Positions 1 through 8,394 of a DNA stretch of 21,400 bases are shown one piece after another. The notes beneath the pieces were generated by a model. That model did not search any database, had not been told where the DNA came from, and was given only the letters and a program-made list of their open reading frames with translations. The position numbers were made by a program, and so were the translations under genes. This DNA is from JAKPPT01 sp964630305. Its GTDB lineage: Bacteria; Spirochaetota; Spirochaetia; Treponematales; UBA12059. The stretch's first letter is position 1. The number at the start of each line of letters is the position of its first letter. The stretch is from the NCBI GenBank assembly GCA_964630305.1, contig CAZVTR010000040.1, forward strand, positions 1 to 21,400, in the 5' to 3' direction.

Positions 1-2055
1 TTTTCAAGTGATAAAAATGAAAATTTTACAATTCAAGTGCAAAATTATGAAAATTCTTTAAATGGTACTATTAAAATTGAAAAATTATTGCTTGAAAGGC
101 TTGGTTTGCCAGCGAATCTAGGAAGAATATCGTCAACTATACTAGTTGACGGTACTATCAATGAACCGCTCATAAATGCAAATATTATAATAAATCAAAA
201 AGAAACAATAAAAACATCACCATTTTTAACAGCTGCTTGTGAGTATGATAATGGATATATTACCTTTTCTAATATCCAATTTTATACCGGTTCTTTGAGC
301 ATAACTGATGCAGAGCTCAAGTTTAATGTTGCTACAATGAAATCTTCTGCAACAGGCAATGTTTCTTTTTTGCTGGAAGGTACCGAAAAAAATTCTATTG
401 CTACTTTGCATTTTAATGCTGCTGGTGAAAATATGTTAAAAAGCAATAATACACAAAGCAGTAAAACTGGCACTACTGGATTATCCTATACTGTTATTGG
501 TATGTTCGATACAATTGTTATAAACGAAGGTAATTTTGTTAATTGGCCATTTGCTATTAAGTTAAATAATGATGATTTTGTAATGAGTATTGGCGAAAAT
601 GAAGAAGCATACTTTGCCATTCTTAATCGCAATAAAATTGTGCTAAAACTTGCCCGCAGTCTTCCTGTTTCGTGTTCTCTTGAGGGTACACTTGATGATA
701 ATCAACTGCATGCAGTTGCAGATGATGTTCAAATTGATTTACCATATCTGTTTGATTTTCTTGCATTGCCAGCAATAAAAGTAGAATCTGGAACAGCTTC
801 CGGGAATCTTTCATTTACAGGACCAATTGCCGATCCTGACATCAGTGGTATTCTTGTTCCAAAAAATTTTAAAATTATGCTACCCGATTATTCAGAAGAA
901 CTCATTGGTCCTATTGTAGAGCCATTGTATGTTAATGAAAAAACTATGGAGCTGTATCAGACTTCAGTAAGTGTTGGAACAGGGAAGGTTGTATTACGGT
1001 TTACCAGTAACATAGAAGCATGGGTACCCAATTCTATCAGCATATCAGTTGCAGGACTTGCTGATTATCCTATTCCTGTTAAAACTATTTTTTCTGGTTT
1101 GCAGGTACATGGATTTATCACTCCTACACTTTCAATACAGATCAATGAGACNNNNNNNNNNNNNNNNNNNNNNNNNNNNNNNNNNNNNNNNNNNNNNNNN
1201 NNNNNNNNNNNNNNNNNNNNNNNNNNNNNNNNNNNNNNNNNNNNNNNNNNNTTTCCCGTAATACAGGGGCAGATAGCTCCTCGAAGTGCACTTCAAGTAG
1301 TATATGATGGTTTTACCGAAGATTATACAATTAAAGGAGTAATCAATCTTCGAAATGGCAATGTGCTTTATATTAAAAGAAACTTTTATTTAAAAAAAGC
1401 ATCTATAACATTTAATGAAAGCAATAGAAAATTTAGTCCGCAAATAACACTAGAAGCTGAATCCAGGACGGTTTACAATCAGGATAAAATTCTGGTTAAA
1501 CTATCAACACAAAATTCTCCCTTGGATAACTTGCTGTTTAAACTGGAATCGATTCCGCCGCTTTCAGAATTGGAAATTGCAAAAGCTTTAGGACATGATC
1601 TTTTTCAAATTCAAAATGGTTCTCTATCTGTTGGGCAAATGCTTGTAGAAAATAGTGATTTAATACCTCAGCTGGATTTAACGGGGCAGATAGAAGCTCA
1701 AATTATTGCACTTACAGGTCTTGATGTTTTTTACTTTCAATCACAGCTGTTGCAAAAGGTACTTGTAGATATCAGCGGACTTTCTGCAACTTCCGGAACT
1801 TTAGGAGAATATCTTGATAATACAGCGATTGTAGGCGGGAAATACCTTACCGATCAGCTGTATGTTCAGGGAACACTGCAAGTAGTACAGGATCCTTTTT
1901 CAAATCTTGCAAATTTATCATTGGTCACTACATTTAGCTTGGAATGGGTAAACCCTTACTTTACACTTTGGTGGCAGATTCAGCCTCAAAACCCAAATAC
2001 ACTCTTTATTACCGACCAATCACTAGGAATTATGTGGCGAATTGAAATAAAATAG
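1..2055 (+). CDS. TamB/DUF490-type translocation and assembly protein, 5'-truncated and interrupted by a gap
   Basis: The frame is open from base 1, so the gene enters from the left; the GTG at 37 is only an internal codon. TamB-family proteins span the periplasm and help outer-membrane protein or phospholipid transfer, and are usually over 1000 residues. The visible part is a long run of alternating-polarity beta strands. The 3' portion after the gap has the typical C-terminal TamB pattern: a promiscuous G-x-I/V-x-L-R-x-G strand repeat around 1335-1365, a P-Q-I-T-L-x-A-E-S strand around 1440-1460, and an S-x-P-P-L-S-E-L-E-I-A-K-A-L-G segment around 1550-1590. One hundred N at 1152-1251 split it; the flanks happen to stay in frame, but the true gap length is unknown. 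It stops at TAG 2053-2055, about 100 bases before bamA. Adjacent tamB and bamA genes are a common arrangement and support the assignment. Confidence 0.82.
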   Translation, partial: FSSDKNENFTIQVQNYENSLNGTIKIEKLLLERLGLPANLGRISSTILVDGTINEPLINANIIINQKETIKTSPFLTAACEYDNGYITFSNIQFYTGSLSITDAELKFNVATMKSSATGNVSFLLEGTEKNSIATLHFNAAGENMLKSNNTQSSKTGTTGLSYTVIGMFDTIVINEGNFVNWPFAIKLNNDDFVMSIGENEEAYFAILNRNKIVLKLARSLPVSCSLEGTLDDNQLHAVADDVQIDLPYLFDFLALPAIKVESGTASGNLSFTGPIADPDISGILVPKNFKIMLPDYSEELIGPIVEPLYVNEKTMELYQTSVSVGTGKVVLRFTSNIEAWVPNSISISVAGLADYPIPVKTIFSGLQVHGFITPTLSIQINEXXXXXXXXXXXXXXXXXXXXXXXXXXXXXXXXXXFPVIQGQIAPRSALQVVYDGFTEDYTIKGVINLRNGNVLYIKRNFYLKKASITFNESNRKFSPQITLEAESRTVYNQDKILVKLSTQNSPLDNLLFKLESIPPLSELEIAKALGHDLFQIQNGSLSVGQMLVENSDLIPQLDLTGQIEAQIIALTGLDVFYFQSQLLQKVLVDISGLSATSGTLGEYLDNTAIVGGKYLTDQLYVQGTLQVVQDPFSNLANLSLVTTFSLEWVNPYFTLWWQIQPQNPNTLFITDQSLGIMWRIEIK
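1152..1251. other. Assembly gap (100 N) inside the tamB-like gene
   Basis: Exactly 100 N, the same length as the other two gaps in the window, so this is probably a scaffold placeholder rather than a measured distance. Confidence 0.95.
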
Positions 2056-2126
2056 CATACATATTGAACTAATACAGTAAAATTGTATATTGTGTAACCA
2101 GTCTAGTACTATTTAATTTTAATGTT

Positions 2127-2153
2127 TGTTATACTGTTACCTACAACAAGGAG
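2127..2153 (+). promoter_or_regulatory. bamA promoter (extended -10) and ribosome binding site
   Basis: An extended -10, TG-T-TATACT, lies at 2127-2135; no convincing -35 is seen, as expected for extended -10 promoters. A strong Shine-Dalgarno AAGGAG lies at 2148-2153, six bases before the ATG at 2160. This spacing favours ATG 2160 over the in-frame TTG at 2157. Confidence 0.55.
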
Positions 2154-2159
2154 TTTTTG

Positions 2160-4727
2160 ATGCACGTATCACAGCAAATGTTTAAGAGAAAAGTAATTAT
2201 TCTCTTAGTGCTTATGTATGTATGTATAATTGGTTCTGCGGTAGTAGCTCAGGAATGGTATTACAATTTGCCTATTGCTGATATCAGGTTTGAAGGTTTA
2301 CAGGTTATTAAATTAAAAGATGTTCAATTCATTATTGATAATTTCAAAGGGAAAAAGTTTACCGATGATGTCTGGCTTGAATTGCTGGCAAAATTGTATG
2401 ACCTTGACTATTTTGAAAATATAGAACCAACTGCTGTTGCAGCATCAGCAAAAAAAGATGCAGTAGTTATAATTATTAAGGTAACAGAAAAGCCTTCGGT
2501 TGATGCAATTGTATTTTCGGGGAATAATAAAATTCGCAGTAATGAACTATTAGATGTTTTAAGTTCAAAAGTTGGTGCAATTTATAAGGAAAGCAAAGTA
2601 GTTAATGATATTGCGCTCATTCAGAAATTTTATCTTGATAAGGGATATCCATCGGTATCTGTTTCATATGCAATAGCTACTAAAAACAATAAAGTAACAA
2701 TACAGTTTGAAATTACTGAAACTGCGCAAATGATACTTGAGAAGGTTAACTTTACTGGCAATTCAGTTTTATCATCTTCGGTGCTTAAGGGACAGCTTTC
2801 ATTAAAAGAAAAAAATCTCTTTCAAAACGGCGTTTTTAACGAGCAAAAACTTCAACAAGATAAATTAGCTATAGAATTTTTTTATAAGAGCCGTGGTTAT
2901 ATGAAAGCTAAAGTTGTCTCGATTGATAAACAGGTTCGTTTTGATGAAAAAAAGAATATTCAATATCTGACAGTTACCTTTGAGATTAGCGAAGGAAATC
3001 GTTATACGTTTGGCGGCATTACCTTTAAAGGAAATAATGTGTTTCCAACGGCTCAGCTTGAGGCTTTGGTTTCATTAAAACCGGGAGATGTGCTCAACTA
3101 CCGGAAACTTATGGAATCAAAAGCAAAAATAGATGATTTATACTATGAAAACGGCTACATTTTTAATCAAATTGAGCTTCGCGATACCTGGGATGATGAA
3201 CAGGGCATAGTTTCCTATGAAGTTGTTATTGTAGAACGTGAACGTGCACACATTGAACATATCATTATTCAAGGTAACTATAAAACAAAAGATCATGTTA
3301 TTTATCGAGAGATCCCACTTGAGCCTGGTGATGTATTCTCAAAAACCAAAGTCATAGATGGTTTGAGAAACCTGTACAACCTTCAGTATTTTGCATCGAT
3401 TACCCCCGAACTTAAACCAGGCAGCGAAGATCTTTTGATGGATCTTGTGTTTACGGTAGAAGAACAAAGCACAGCAGAGATTCAGTTTGGCGTAACATTG
3501 GAAAATATTGGCTCTGGCAGTCTTCCAACAGGAGTAATTAAGTGGAATGACAAAAATTTCCTGGGAAATGGACAAACATTAAGCATCAACGCCGATATTT
3601 CTAAAGATTCACAGAACTTAAGTTTTGGTTTTACAGAAAACTGGCTGTTTAACCGGCGCTGGTCCGGCACTATCCAATTGATGTTTAAGCATGAATCGTT
3701 GACGACACTTCAGGATTCAGTCGGCCCAATTTTTGCATATGATGATCCGTTGCGCGTTCCTGACCCGTTTACAACGCTCGATGAGTATAAGAATGCAAAT
3801 GGGCTTGTTCCATCATCGTGGAAAATGCCCTATGAAAACTGGTCTGTCGGTGTAAGCCTTGCAACAGGGTACCTCTTTAAAACTGGTATAGGTGATATTG
3901 GACTTGGTACGGGATTCATTAGCTCTTTAAACAGTAAATCGTACGACAGTGAACTTTATAGACCGTATGATCCGCTTATCGCTCAAAATTTAGGAAAATG
4001 GTTGTTTGGCAATAGCGTATTTGTTCGCGGATACCTCAACGGTCTTGATATCTGGTATGATCCTTCTAAGGGATATTTTGCAAGTAATCGTTTAACCCTG
4101 TATGGAATATTTGATAGCGAACTTGAGCATTACATGCGCGATGATTTTAAGCTCGAAGGCTATTTTACCTTGTTTTCCTATAAGTTCAGCGAAGAAGCTC
4201 TGATTCCCAATTGGGTTTTTAAACTTGTTGTCGGCGCTCATAGCGGTATCAGTACGATATTTGCGCAGCCAGGTTATTCCGCACCAGTTATTGCCACTGC
4301 TAATATGCTGAGAATTGATGGAAGTTTTATTGGAAGAGGTTGGGCCAGCGACAGTACCAATAATGTTGCTTCTATTACAGGTACCGCATTGTGGGAAAAC
4401 TGGATAGAGTTGCGAATGCCTATAATACCGGGTATTTTCTCTTTTGACACATTCTGGGAAATGGTTGCCCTGCAGACAAGTTCCGGTCTCCTTAATATTG
4501 CTGCATTAAAAACCGGTGTTTCGCCAATTTATGATGCAGACCGAACGATTCTCACACCATCACTCAGCAACTTTACCTATGGATTAGGCTTTGGAATACG
4601 CTTTACTTTACAGCAATTCCCCTTTAAACTGTACTTTGTACAGCGATATTACAATGATGGTACAAATCTAATAAAAGTTAAAGAAGGATTGGATTTTGTG
4701 CTCAGTATTTCACAGCCTCTGAATTAA
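2160..4727 (+). CDS. bamA: Outer membrane protein assembly factor BamA (Omp85 family)
   Basis: 855 residues from ATG 2160. Residues 1-30 form a signal peptide: basic FKRK, a hydrophobic core, and a cut likely near A-V-V-A. Five POTRA-like modules follow, roughly residues 38-110, 112-188, 190-277, 279-360 and 362-437, each ending in a strand of the V-x-F-x-I/V-x-E type. Residues about 440-855 form the beta-barrel, with W-L-F-N-R-R-W-S-G and similar amphipathic strands. The conserved loop-6 arginine motif is G-R-G-W at residues 725-728, in place of the usual (V/I)-R-G-(F/Y). The protein inserts beta-barrel proteins into the outer membrane. Its last residues are S-Q-P-L-N, lacking the terminal aromatic common in proteobacterial barrels. 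It lies between tamB-like and skp/ompH genes, and the next Shine-Dalgarno overlaps its stop codon, so it is co-transcribed with ompH. Confidence 0.95.
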   Translation: MHVSQQMFKRKVIILLVLMYVCIIGSAVVAQEWYYNLPIADIRFEGLQVIKLKDVQFIIDNFKGKKFTDDVWLELLAKLYDLDYFENIEPTAVAASAKKDAVVIIIKVTEKPSVDAIVFSGNNKIRSNELLDVLSSKVGAIYKESKVVNDIALIQKFYLDKGYPSVSVSYAIATKNNKVTIQFEITETAQMILEKVNFTGNSVLSSSVLKGQLSLKEKNLFQNGVFNEQKLQQDKLAIEFFYKSRGYMKAKVVSIDKQVRFDEKKNIQYLTVTFEISEGNRYTFGGITFKGNNVFPTAQLEALVSLKPGDVLNYRKLMESKAKIDDLYYENGYIFNQIELRDTWDDEQGIVSYEVVIVERERAHIEHIIIQGNYKTKDHVIYREIPLEPGDVFSKTKVIDGLRNLYNLQYFASITPELKPGSEDLLMDLVFTVEEQSTAEIQFGVTLENIGSGSLPTGVIKWNDKNFLGNGQTLSINADISKDSQNLSFGFTENWLFNRRWSGTIQLMFKHESLTTLQDSVGPIFAYDDPLRVPDPFTTLDEYKNANGLVPSSWKMPYENWSVGVSLATGYLFKTGIGDIGLGTGFISSLNSKSYDSELYRPYDPLIAQNLGKWLFGNSVFVRGYLNGLDIWYDPSKGYFASNRLTLYGIFDSELEHYMRDDFKLEGYFTLFSYKFSEEALIPNWVFKLVVGAHSGISTIFAQPGYSAPVIATANMLRIDGSFIGRGWASDSTNNVASITGTALWENWIELRMPIIPGIFSFDTFWEMVALQTSSGLLNIAALKTGVSPIYDADRTILTPSLSNFTYGLGFGIRFTLQQFPFKLYFVQRYYNDGTNLIKVKEGLDFVLSISQPLN

Positions 4728-4731
4728 GGAG
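4726..4731 (+). promoter_or_regulatory. Ribosome binding site of the gap-hidden ompH gene
   Basis: AAGGAG overlaps the bamA stop codon (TAA 4725-4727), four bases before the N run. It shows that the next gene begins just inside the gap and is probably translated from the bamA transcript. Confidence 0.6.
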
Positions 4732-4735
4732 TTAT

Positions 4736-4835
4736 NNNNNNNNNNNNNNNNNNNNNNNNNNNNNNNNNNNNNNNNNNNNNNNNNNNNNNNNNNNNNNNNN
4801 NNNNNNNNNNNNNNNNNNNNNNNNNNNNNNNNNNN
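4736..4835. other. Assembly gap (100 N) covering the ompH start
   Basis: Exactly 100 N. If the following gene is a normal-sized Skp/OmpH (about 160-180 residues), roughly 330-370 bases are missing, so the placeholder is probably too short. Confidence 0.9.
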
Positions 4836-5003
4836 GAATTTATGAGTAGACTATATAAGACTGTACAGCAGGTTGCAGAAAGCGAGGGCTATTCAATAGT
4901 GCTTGATATTCGGGGTTTGAACCAGGTGACATCAAATATTATCTGGTTTACACCGCTTATTGATATTACCGATAAGGTTCTTCAGCTTATGCTTAAGAAC
5001 TAG
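4836..5003 (+). CDS. Skp/OmpH-family periplasmic chaperone, C-terminal fragment
   Basis: Fifty-five codons are open from the gap edge to TAG 5001-5003. The fragment contains I-V-L-D-I-R-G-L-N-Q-V-T followed by a W-F-T-P-L-I-D-I-T-D-K-V segment, which resembles the C-terminal strand and helix of OmpH/Skp proteins, where a variable 'ilv.....i.y..p.iDiT..V' pattern ends the protein. Skp chaperones carry unfolded outer-membrane proteins across the periplasm to BamA. From memory T. pallidum has an OmpH-like gene at this position between bamA and mutS, which agrees. The N-terminal signal peptide and most of the coiled-coil arms are lost in the gap. The gene ends at an intrinsic terminator about 20 bases downstream. 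Assignment rests on a short fragment plus context. Confidence 0.72.
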   Translation, partial: EFMSRLYKTVQQVAESEGYSIVLDIRGLNQVTSNIIWFTPLIDITDKVLQLMLKN

Positions 5004-5023
5004 AAAAAGTTGCGTATAGTATC

Positions 5024-5051
5024 AGGCTGTTCGTATGGGCAGCCTTTTTTT
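5024..5051 (+). terminator. Intrinsic terminator after ompH
   Basis: A perfect 6-bp stem AGGCTG (5024-5029) / CAGCCT (5040-5045) encloses a 10-nt loop and runs straight into seven T (5045-5051), then A and six more T. It ends the bamA-ompH transcript and its T-tract overlaps the stop codon of the convergent STAS gene. In the opposite direction there is no T-tract, so it looks unidirectional. Confidence 0.8.
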
Positions 5052-5553
5052 ATTTTTTATCAGTTTTATCTTGTTCATTAATTGTATTTTGAAGAATTGA
5101 TCGCAGTGTAGCAAAGCGTTTTTCGTTTTCCTCAGACAATTCTATGAGATTATTGTGTGAATCGAGAATAAACTCGGGAGATGCATCTTCAGATGCATTC
5201 ATAGTTTCCATCATAGCGGGGAATTGCGGAAGATCCTCACTTATAGTAACAAGATTAGCAATTCCCATGGTTTTAAGCAATTTTTGGCAGGTTTCATTGA
5301 CTTTATAAAGAGTAAGCGGTCCTTTCCCTTGGCGTAAAAGTCTTTTATTAAAGCCTGCTATGAGACCCATAAAGGTAGAATCCATGTATTCACATTGTGA
5401 AAGATCAATGAAAATGTTTTGTGGCGCAGCATCACTATCAAAATCTTCAAAAACCCTGTCCTTGAGCTGGGAACAAGAATTTGCTGTTATATGCCCAGTT
5501 GCTCTGATATATACTGTATCAGCTTCTTTCTTATAAAAAATCATTTCATCCAT
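5050..5553 (-). CDS. STAS-domain protein, anti-sigma factor antagonist type
   Basis: 167 residues. Residues about 5-105 match a STAS fold: I-R-A-T-G-H-I at 16-22, I-F-I-D-L-S at 47-52, then D-S-T at 58-60 in the M-D-S-T-F-M-G-L loop. In SpoIIAA-like anti-anti-sigma factors this loop reads D-S-S-G and its second residue is the phosphorylated Ser; here Thr60 occupies that place. A C-terminal extension of about 60 charged residues (110-167) follows, which plain SpoIIAA lacks. Such proteins bind an anti-sigma kinase and free a sigma factor, or act as signalling scaffolds. No kinase or sigma gene is adjacent, so its partner is unknown. ATG 5553 has GGAG 11 bases upstream; an ATG at codon 4 is an alternative start. 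It is divergent from mutS. Confidence 0.82.
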   Translation of the reverse strand: MDEMIFYKKEADTVYIRATGHITANSCSQLKDRVFEDFDSDAAPQNIFIDLSQCEYMDSTFMGLIAGFNKRLLRQGKGPLTLYKVNETCQKLLKTMGIANLVTISEDLPQFPAMMETMNASEDASPEFILDSHNNLIELSEENEKRFATLRSILQNTINEQDKTDKK

Positions 5554-5615
5554 GGGGCAAAGTACTCCACTGTATAAATATGTAAGTCGACTTCAGTATC
5601 AGCAGTAATTTCTCA

Positions 5616-5644
5616 TTGTATCCTACTTCATATTTGCGTATAAT
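5616..5644 (+). promoter_or_regulatory. mutS promoter, placed for a near-leaderless transcript
   Basis: TTGTAT (5616-5621), a 17-base spacer, and a perfect TATAAT (5639-5644). Transcription would begin near 5651, only about three bases before the ATG at 5654. No Shine-Dalgarno sequence fits between them. Confidence 0.65.
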
Positions 5645-5653
5645 GCAACTGTT

Positions 5654-8254
5654 ATGCAAGAAACAGCTCAGACACCATTACTTGCCCAGTATGAAAGAAT
5701 TAAAGCAGAATATAAGAATGCCATTTTATTTTTTCGCCTGGGAGATTTTTATGAAATGTTTTATGATGACGCAATTGTCGTTAGCCAATTGCTCAATCTA
5801 ACATTGACAAAGCGTCAGTCCGCTCCTATGTGCGGTATTCCCTGGCATGCCAGCCGAGCATATATTGCACGGCTCTTAAAACTTGGGAAAAAAATAGCAA
5901 TTTGCGAACAGTTAACTGAACCTGGCAAAGGTAAAGGAATTATTGAACGCGGTGTAGTTGAGGTTTTATCACCAGGGACAGTGTTAGAAGATGAATACCT
6001 TGATGCATCTACGGATACCTATATTGCTGGTTTGGGTGTATTTATCGTGCATCAAGAACAGGTATTTGCGCTCTCGTGGATAGCTCCAGCATCTGGTGAA
6101 TTCTATGCGGGCACCTTGCCTATTACACAAAAGCATATTCTATTTCAAGAACTAGAACGTATAGCACCAAAAGAGCTTATTGTCAGAGAATCGAGTCTCG
6201 AAAATCCAGTTATAGCAGAATATCTTGTAGATAAACCGCAATTGGTACTTAACCGCTATCCTGATTGGATATTCGATATAAATCCCGGATTTGAGGTGCT
6301 TACAAAGCATTTTAAGACATTGTCACTCGTTGGTTTTGGTTTTAATGACACTGATCCTGCTCTTGCTGCAGCTGGCATTGTATTGCAATATCTTAAAGAA
6401 GCGATTAAAAATGATGTATCTCATATCGAAGCCTTAAAAAACTTCAAAGCATATTCCGTACTTGCAATTGATGAAGCTGCACAAAAAAATCTTGAGATAG
6501 TAAAAAATCTTCATGATAATACCGTGAACTATTCATTGTTTGAAGTTGTCAATTTTACAAAAACCGCAATGGGAAGCAGAGAGCTTCGACGGCGACTGCT
6601 CCAGCCGCTCATTGATGTACAGGAAATAAGGAAACGGCTTGATTTTGTTGAGGTGTTTTATAAAAATCAGACACTTCTCAATGATATACGTAACATTTTA
6701 GGAAGTATGCTGGATCTTGAACGACTTGCTGCACGGTTATCAACAAAAAAGGCAACTCCGCGTGATATTGTTGGTATTAGAGAAACAGTACGACACTGTA
6801 TTGCGGGACAAAGGTTTTTACAAAATGCAGCAATTCCTCAAGACTTTCAACTCTTTTCAGATGAATCCATGTATGAAATAGGTGAACAAATACTTGCTAA
6901 GCTTGATGCTGCTTTGCTTGATGAGCCGGCACTTACCTGTGCAGATGGTGGCGTAATAAAAGATGGATACTGCTCAGAATTAGATGCATTGCGGAAGCTC
7001 CATTCGTCAGCGCGAGATGTGCTTGCTGCATATCTTGAAGAAGAGCGCAATGCAACAGGCATCCAAACGCTCAAATTACGGTACAACAGGATGATGGGAT
7101 ATTTTTTAGAGACAACAAAGCTTGCTGCAAAAGATGTACCTGAGCATTTTATCCGGAGACAGAGCCTTACAAATGCAGAACGGTTCACAACAGAGCGATT
7201 ATCACAGCTTGAAGTAGAAATTGCTTCTGCATCGGAAAAAAGTATTGAAAGAGAAAAAGCACTGTTTACGGATCTCTTACAGTGGCTCGTGCAATTTGTT
7301 CCTCTCTTGCGATCATTGGCGTCTGCTATTGCGCATATCGATGTTACAGTTTCTTCGGCTATTTGTGCTTTACAGCGAGGATACTGTAAACCCGAGCTTT
7401 GTAGTGAACCAAAATTAGAAATAGTTTCAGGCAGGCATCCAGTGGTAGAAGTTCATCTAGCACGTGGAAATTTTGTACCTAATAACTGCCATCTCGATAC
7501 AAAAAGTGCTTATTTTTCTCTCATTACTGGTCCGAATATGGCTGGAAAATCTACCTATCTTAGGCAAAATGCGCTCATTGTCATTCTTGCTCAAGCAGGT
7601 CTTTTTGTTCCTGCTGATAAAGTAGTAATAGGAATCTGTGATAAAATATTTTGCAGAGTAGGTGCGCAGGATAATTTAGCTCGCGGAGAATCAACGTTTT
7701 TGCTTGAAATGCATGAAACTGCAGGAATTTTAAATAATGCTACTGCAAACAGCCTTGTAATTATGGATGAAGTCGGCAGAGGGACAGGAACACTCGACGG
7801 TCTTTCGATTGCCTGGGCTGTAGCTGAGTATCTGCTTAATACAGTGCAATGCAGAACTTTATTCGCAACTCATTTTCATGAATTAACACAATTGACGCAC
7901 CGGGGCCTTGTAAACTTTTCAATGGCTGTAGAAGAATCGCATGAGACAATTGTTTTTTTAAAACGAGTTGTCCCAGGACCAGCAGCTGGCTCATATGGAA
8001 TCCATGTTGCAAGACTTGCTGGGCTTCCGCGGACTGTTTTAAGCCGTGCCGCAGAATTAAAACACATTCTGGATAATCGTGAAACAGAACTGCCTTTAGA
8101 AACTATTAAAGATAAAAAGCCCAGCAATAGTACAGGAATGTTATTTTCTAAAGAAGAATTAGCAGCTCAAACTATCCGATCGATTGATATAAACTCACTG
8201 ACTCCGCTTGATGCATTAGGACTTCTCGTTAGTTTAAAAAAAGAGCTGGAATAG
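5654..8254 (+). CDS. mutS: DNA mismatch repair protein MutS
   Basis: 866 residues, the usual MutS1 length. The mismatch-reading F-x-E motif is at F32-Y33-E34 in G-D-F-Y-E-M-F-Y-D-D. The ABC-type ATPase domain has Walker A G-P-N-M-A-G-K-S-T at 626-634, Walker B ending in D705-E706 of V-I-M-D-E-V-G-R-G-T, and A-T-H-F-H-E-L-T as the downstream His switch. A helix-turn-helix dimerisation part and a C-terminal T-P-L-D-A-L-G-L-L motif complete the family pattern. The protein recognises base mismatches and small loops and recruits MutL. Start at 5654 gives the N-terminal Q-T-P-L-L-A-Q-Y-E-R-I-K expected for MutS1, so the missing Shine-Dalgarno is real. Its position after ompH fits the Treponema order, apart from the STAS gene inserted on the other strand. 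Confidence 0.97.
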   Translation: MQETAQTPLLAQYERIKAEYKNAILFFRLGDFYEMFYDDAIVVSQLLNLTLTKRQSAPMCGIPWHASRAYIARLLKLGKKIAICEQLTEPGKGKGIIERGVVEVLSPGTVLEDEYLDASTDTYIAGLGVFIVHQEQVFALSWIAPASGEFYAGTLPITQKHILFQELERIAPKELIVRESSLENPVIAEYLVDKPQLVLNRYPDWIFDINPGFEVLTKHFKTLSLVGFGFNDTDPALAAAGIVLQYLKEAIKNDVSHIEALKNFKAYSVLAIDEAAQKNLEIVKNLHDNTVNYSLFEVVNFTKTAMGSRELRRRLLQPLIDVQEIRKRLDFVEVFYKNQTLLNDIRNILGSMLDLERLAARLSTKKATPRDIVGIRETVRHCIAGQRFLQNAAIPQDFQLFSDESMYEIGEQILAKLDAALLDEPALTCADGGVIKDGYCSELDALRKLHSSARDVLAAYLEEERNATGIQTLKLRYNRMMGYFLETTKLAAKDVPEHFIRRQSLTNAERFTTERLSQLEVEIASASEKSIEREKALFTDLLQWLVQFVPLLRSLASAIAHIDVTVSSAICALQRGYCKPELCSEPKLEIVSGRHPVVEVHLARGNFVPNNCHLDTKSAYFSLITGPNMAGKSTYLRQNALIVILAQAGLFVPADKVVIGICDKIFCRVGAQDNLARGESTFLLEMHETAGILNNATANSLVIMDEVGRGTGTLDGLSIAWAVAEYLLNTVQCRTLFATHFHELTQLTHRGLVNFSMAVEESHETIVFLKRVVPGPAAGSYGIHVARLAGLPRTVLSRAAELKHILDNRETELPLETIKDKKPSNSTGMLFSKEELAAQTIRSIDINSLTPLDALGLLVSLKKELE

Positions 8255-8282
8255 AAAACAGTATAAATATTATCGTAAGTGT

Positions 8283-8366
8283 TTGCATGCGGAAAGCACT
8301 GGTCTCAGGTATAATTTAACACAACATTAAAATCAGCAAGAGAATTGAATTTAGTTTTTAATTCAA
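8283..8366 (+). promoter_or_regulatory. comF upstream region: shared element, -10 box and leader hairpin
   Basis: TTGCATG (8283-8289), four bases, AAGCACT (8294-8300), nine bases, then TATAAT (8310-8315). The same TTGCATG-N4-AAGCACT element occurs upstream of the next gene (9105-9122). TTGCAT is 21 bases from the -10, too far for a standard -35. In the leader, a 7-bp stem TTGAATT (8345-8351) / AATTCAA (8360-8366) closes an 8-nt loop just before the start. Confidence 0.45.
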
Positions 8367-8394
8367 AACTGTCAAAATGCCTAAGGATACGCTT

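Noticed and set aside
2070..2125. A terminator between the tamB-like gene and bamA
   Set aside because: Only a weak AT-rich 5-bp stem (ATACA/TGTAT) without a T-tract.
6847..7188. Antisense open frame of 113 codons inside mutS
   Set aside because: It lies wholly within a conserved gene and its Ser/Ala-rich translation looks like a shadow of the mutS frame.
8255..8282. A terminator after mutS
   Set aside because: No stable GC stem or T-run; readthrough into comF is possible.
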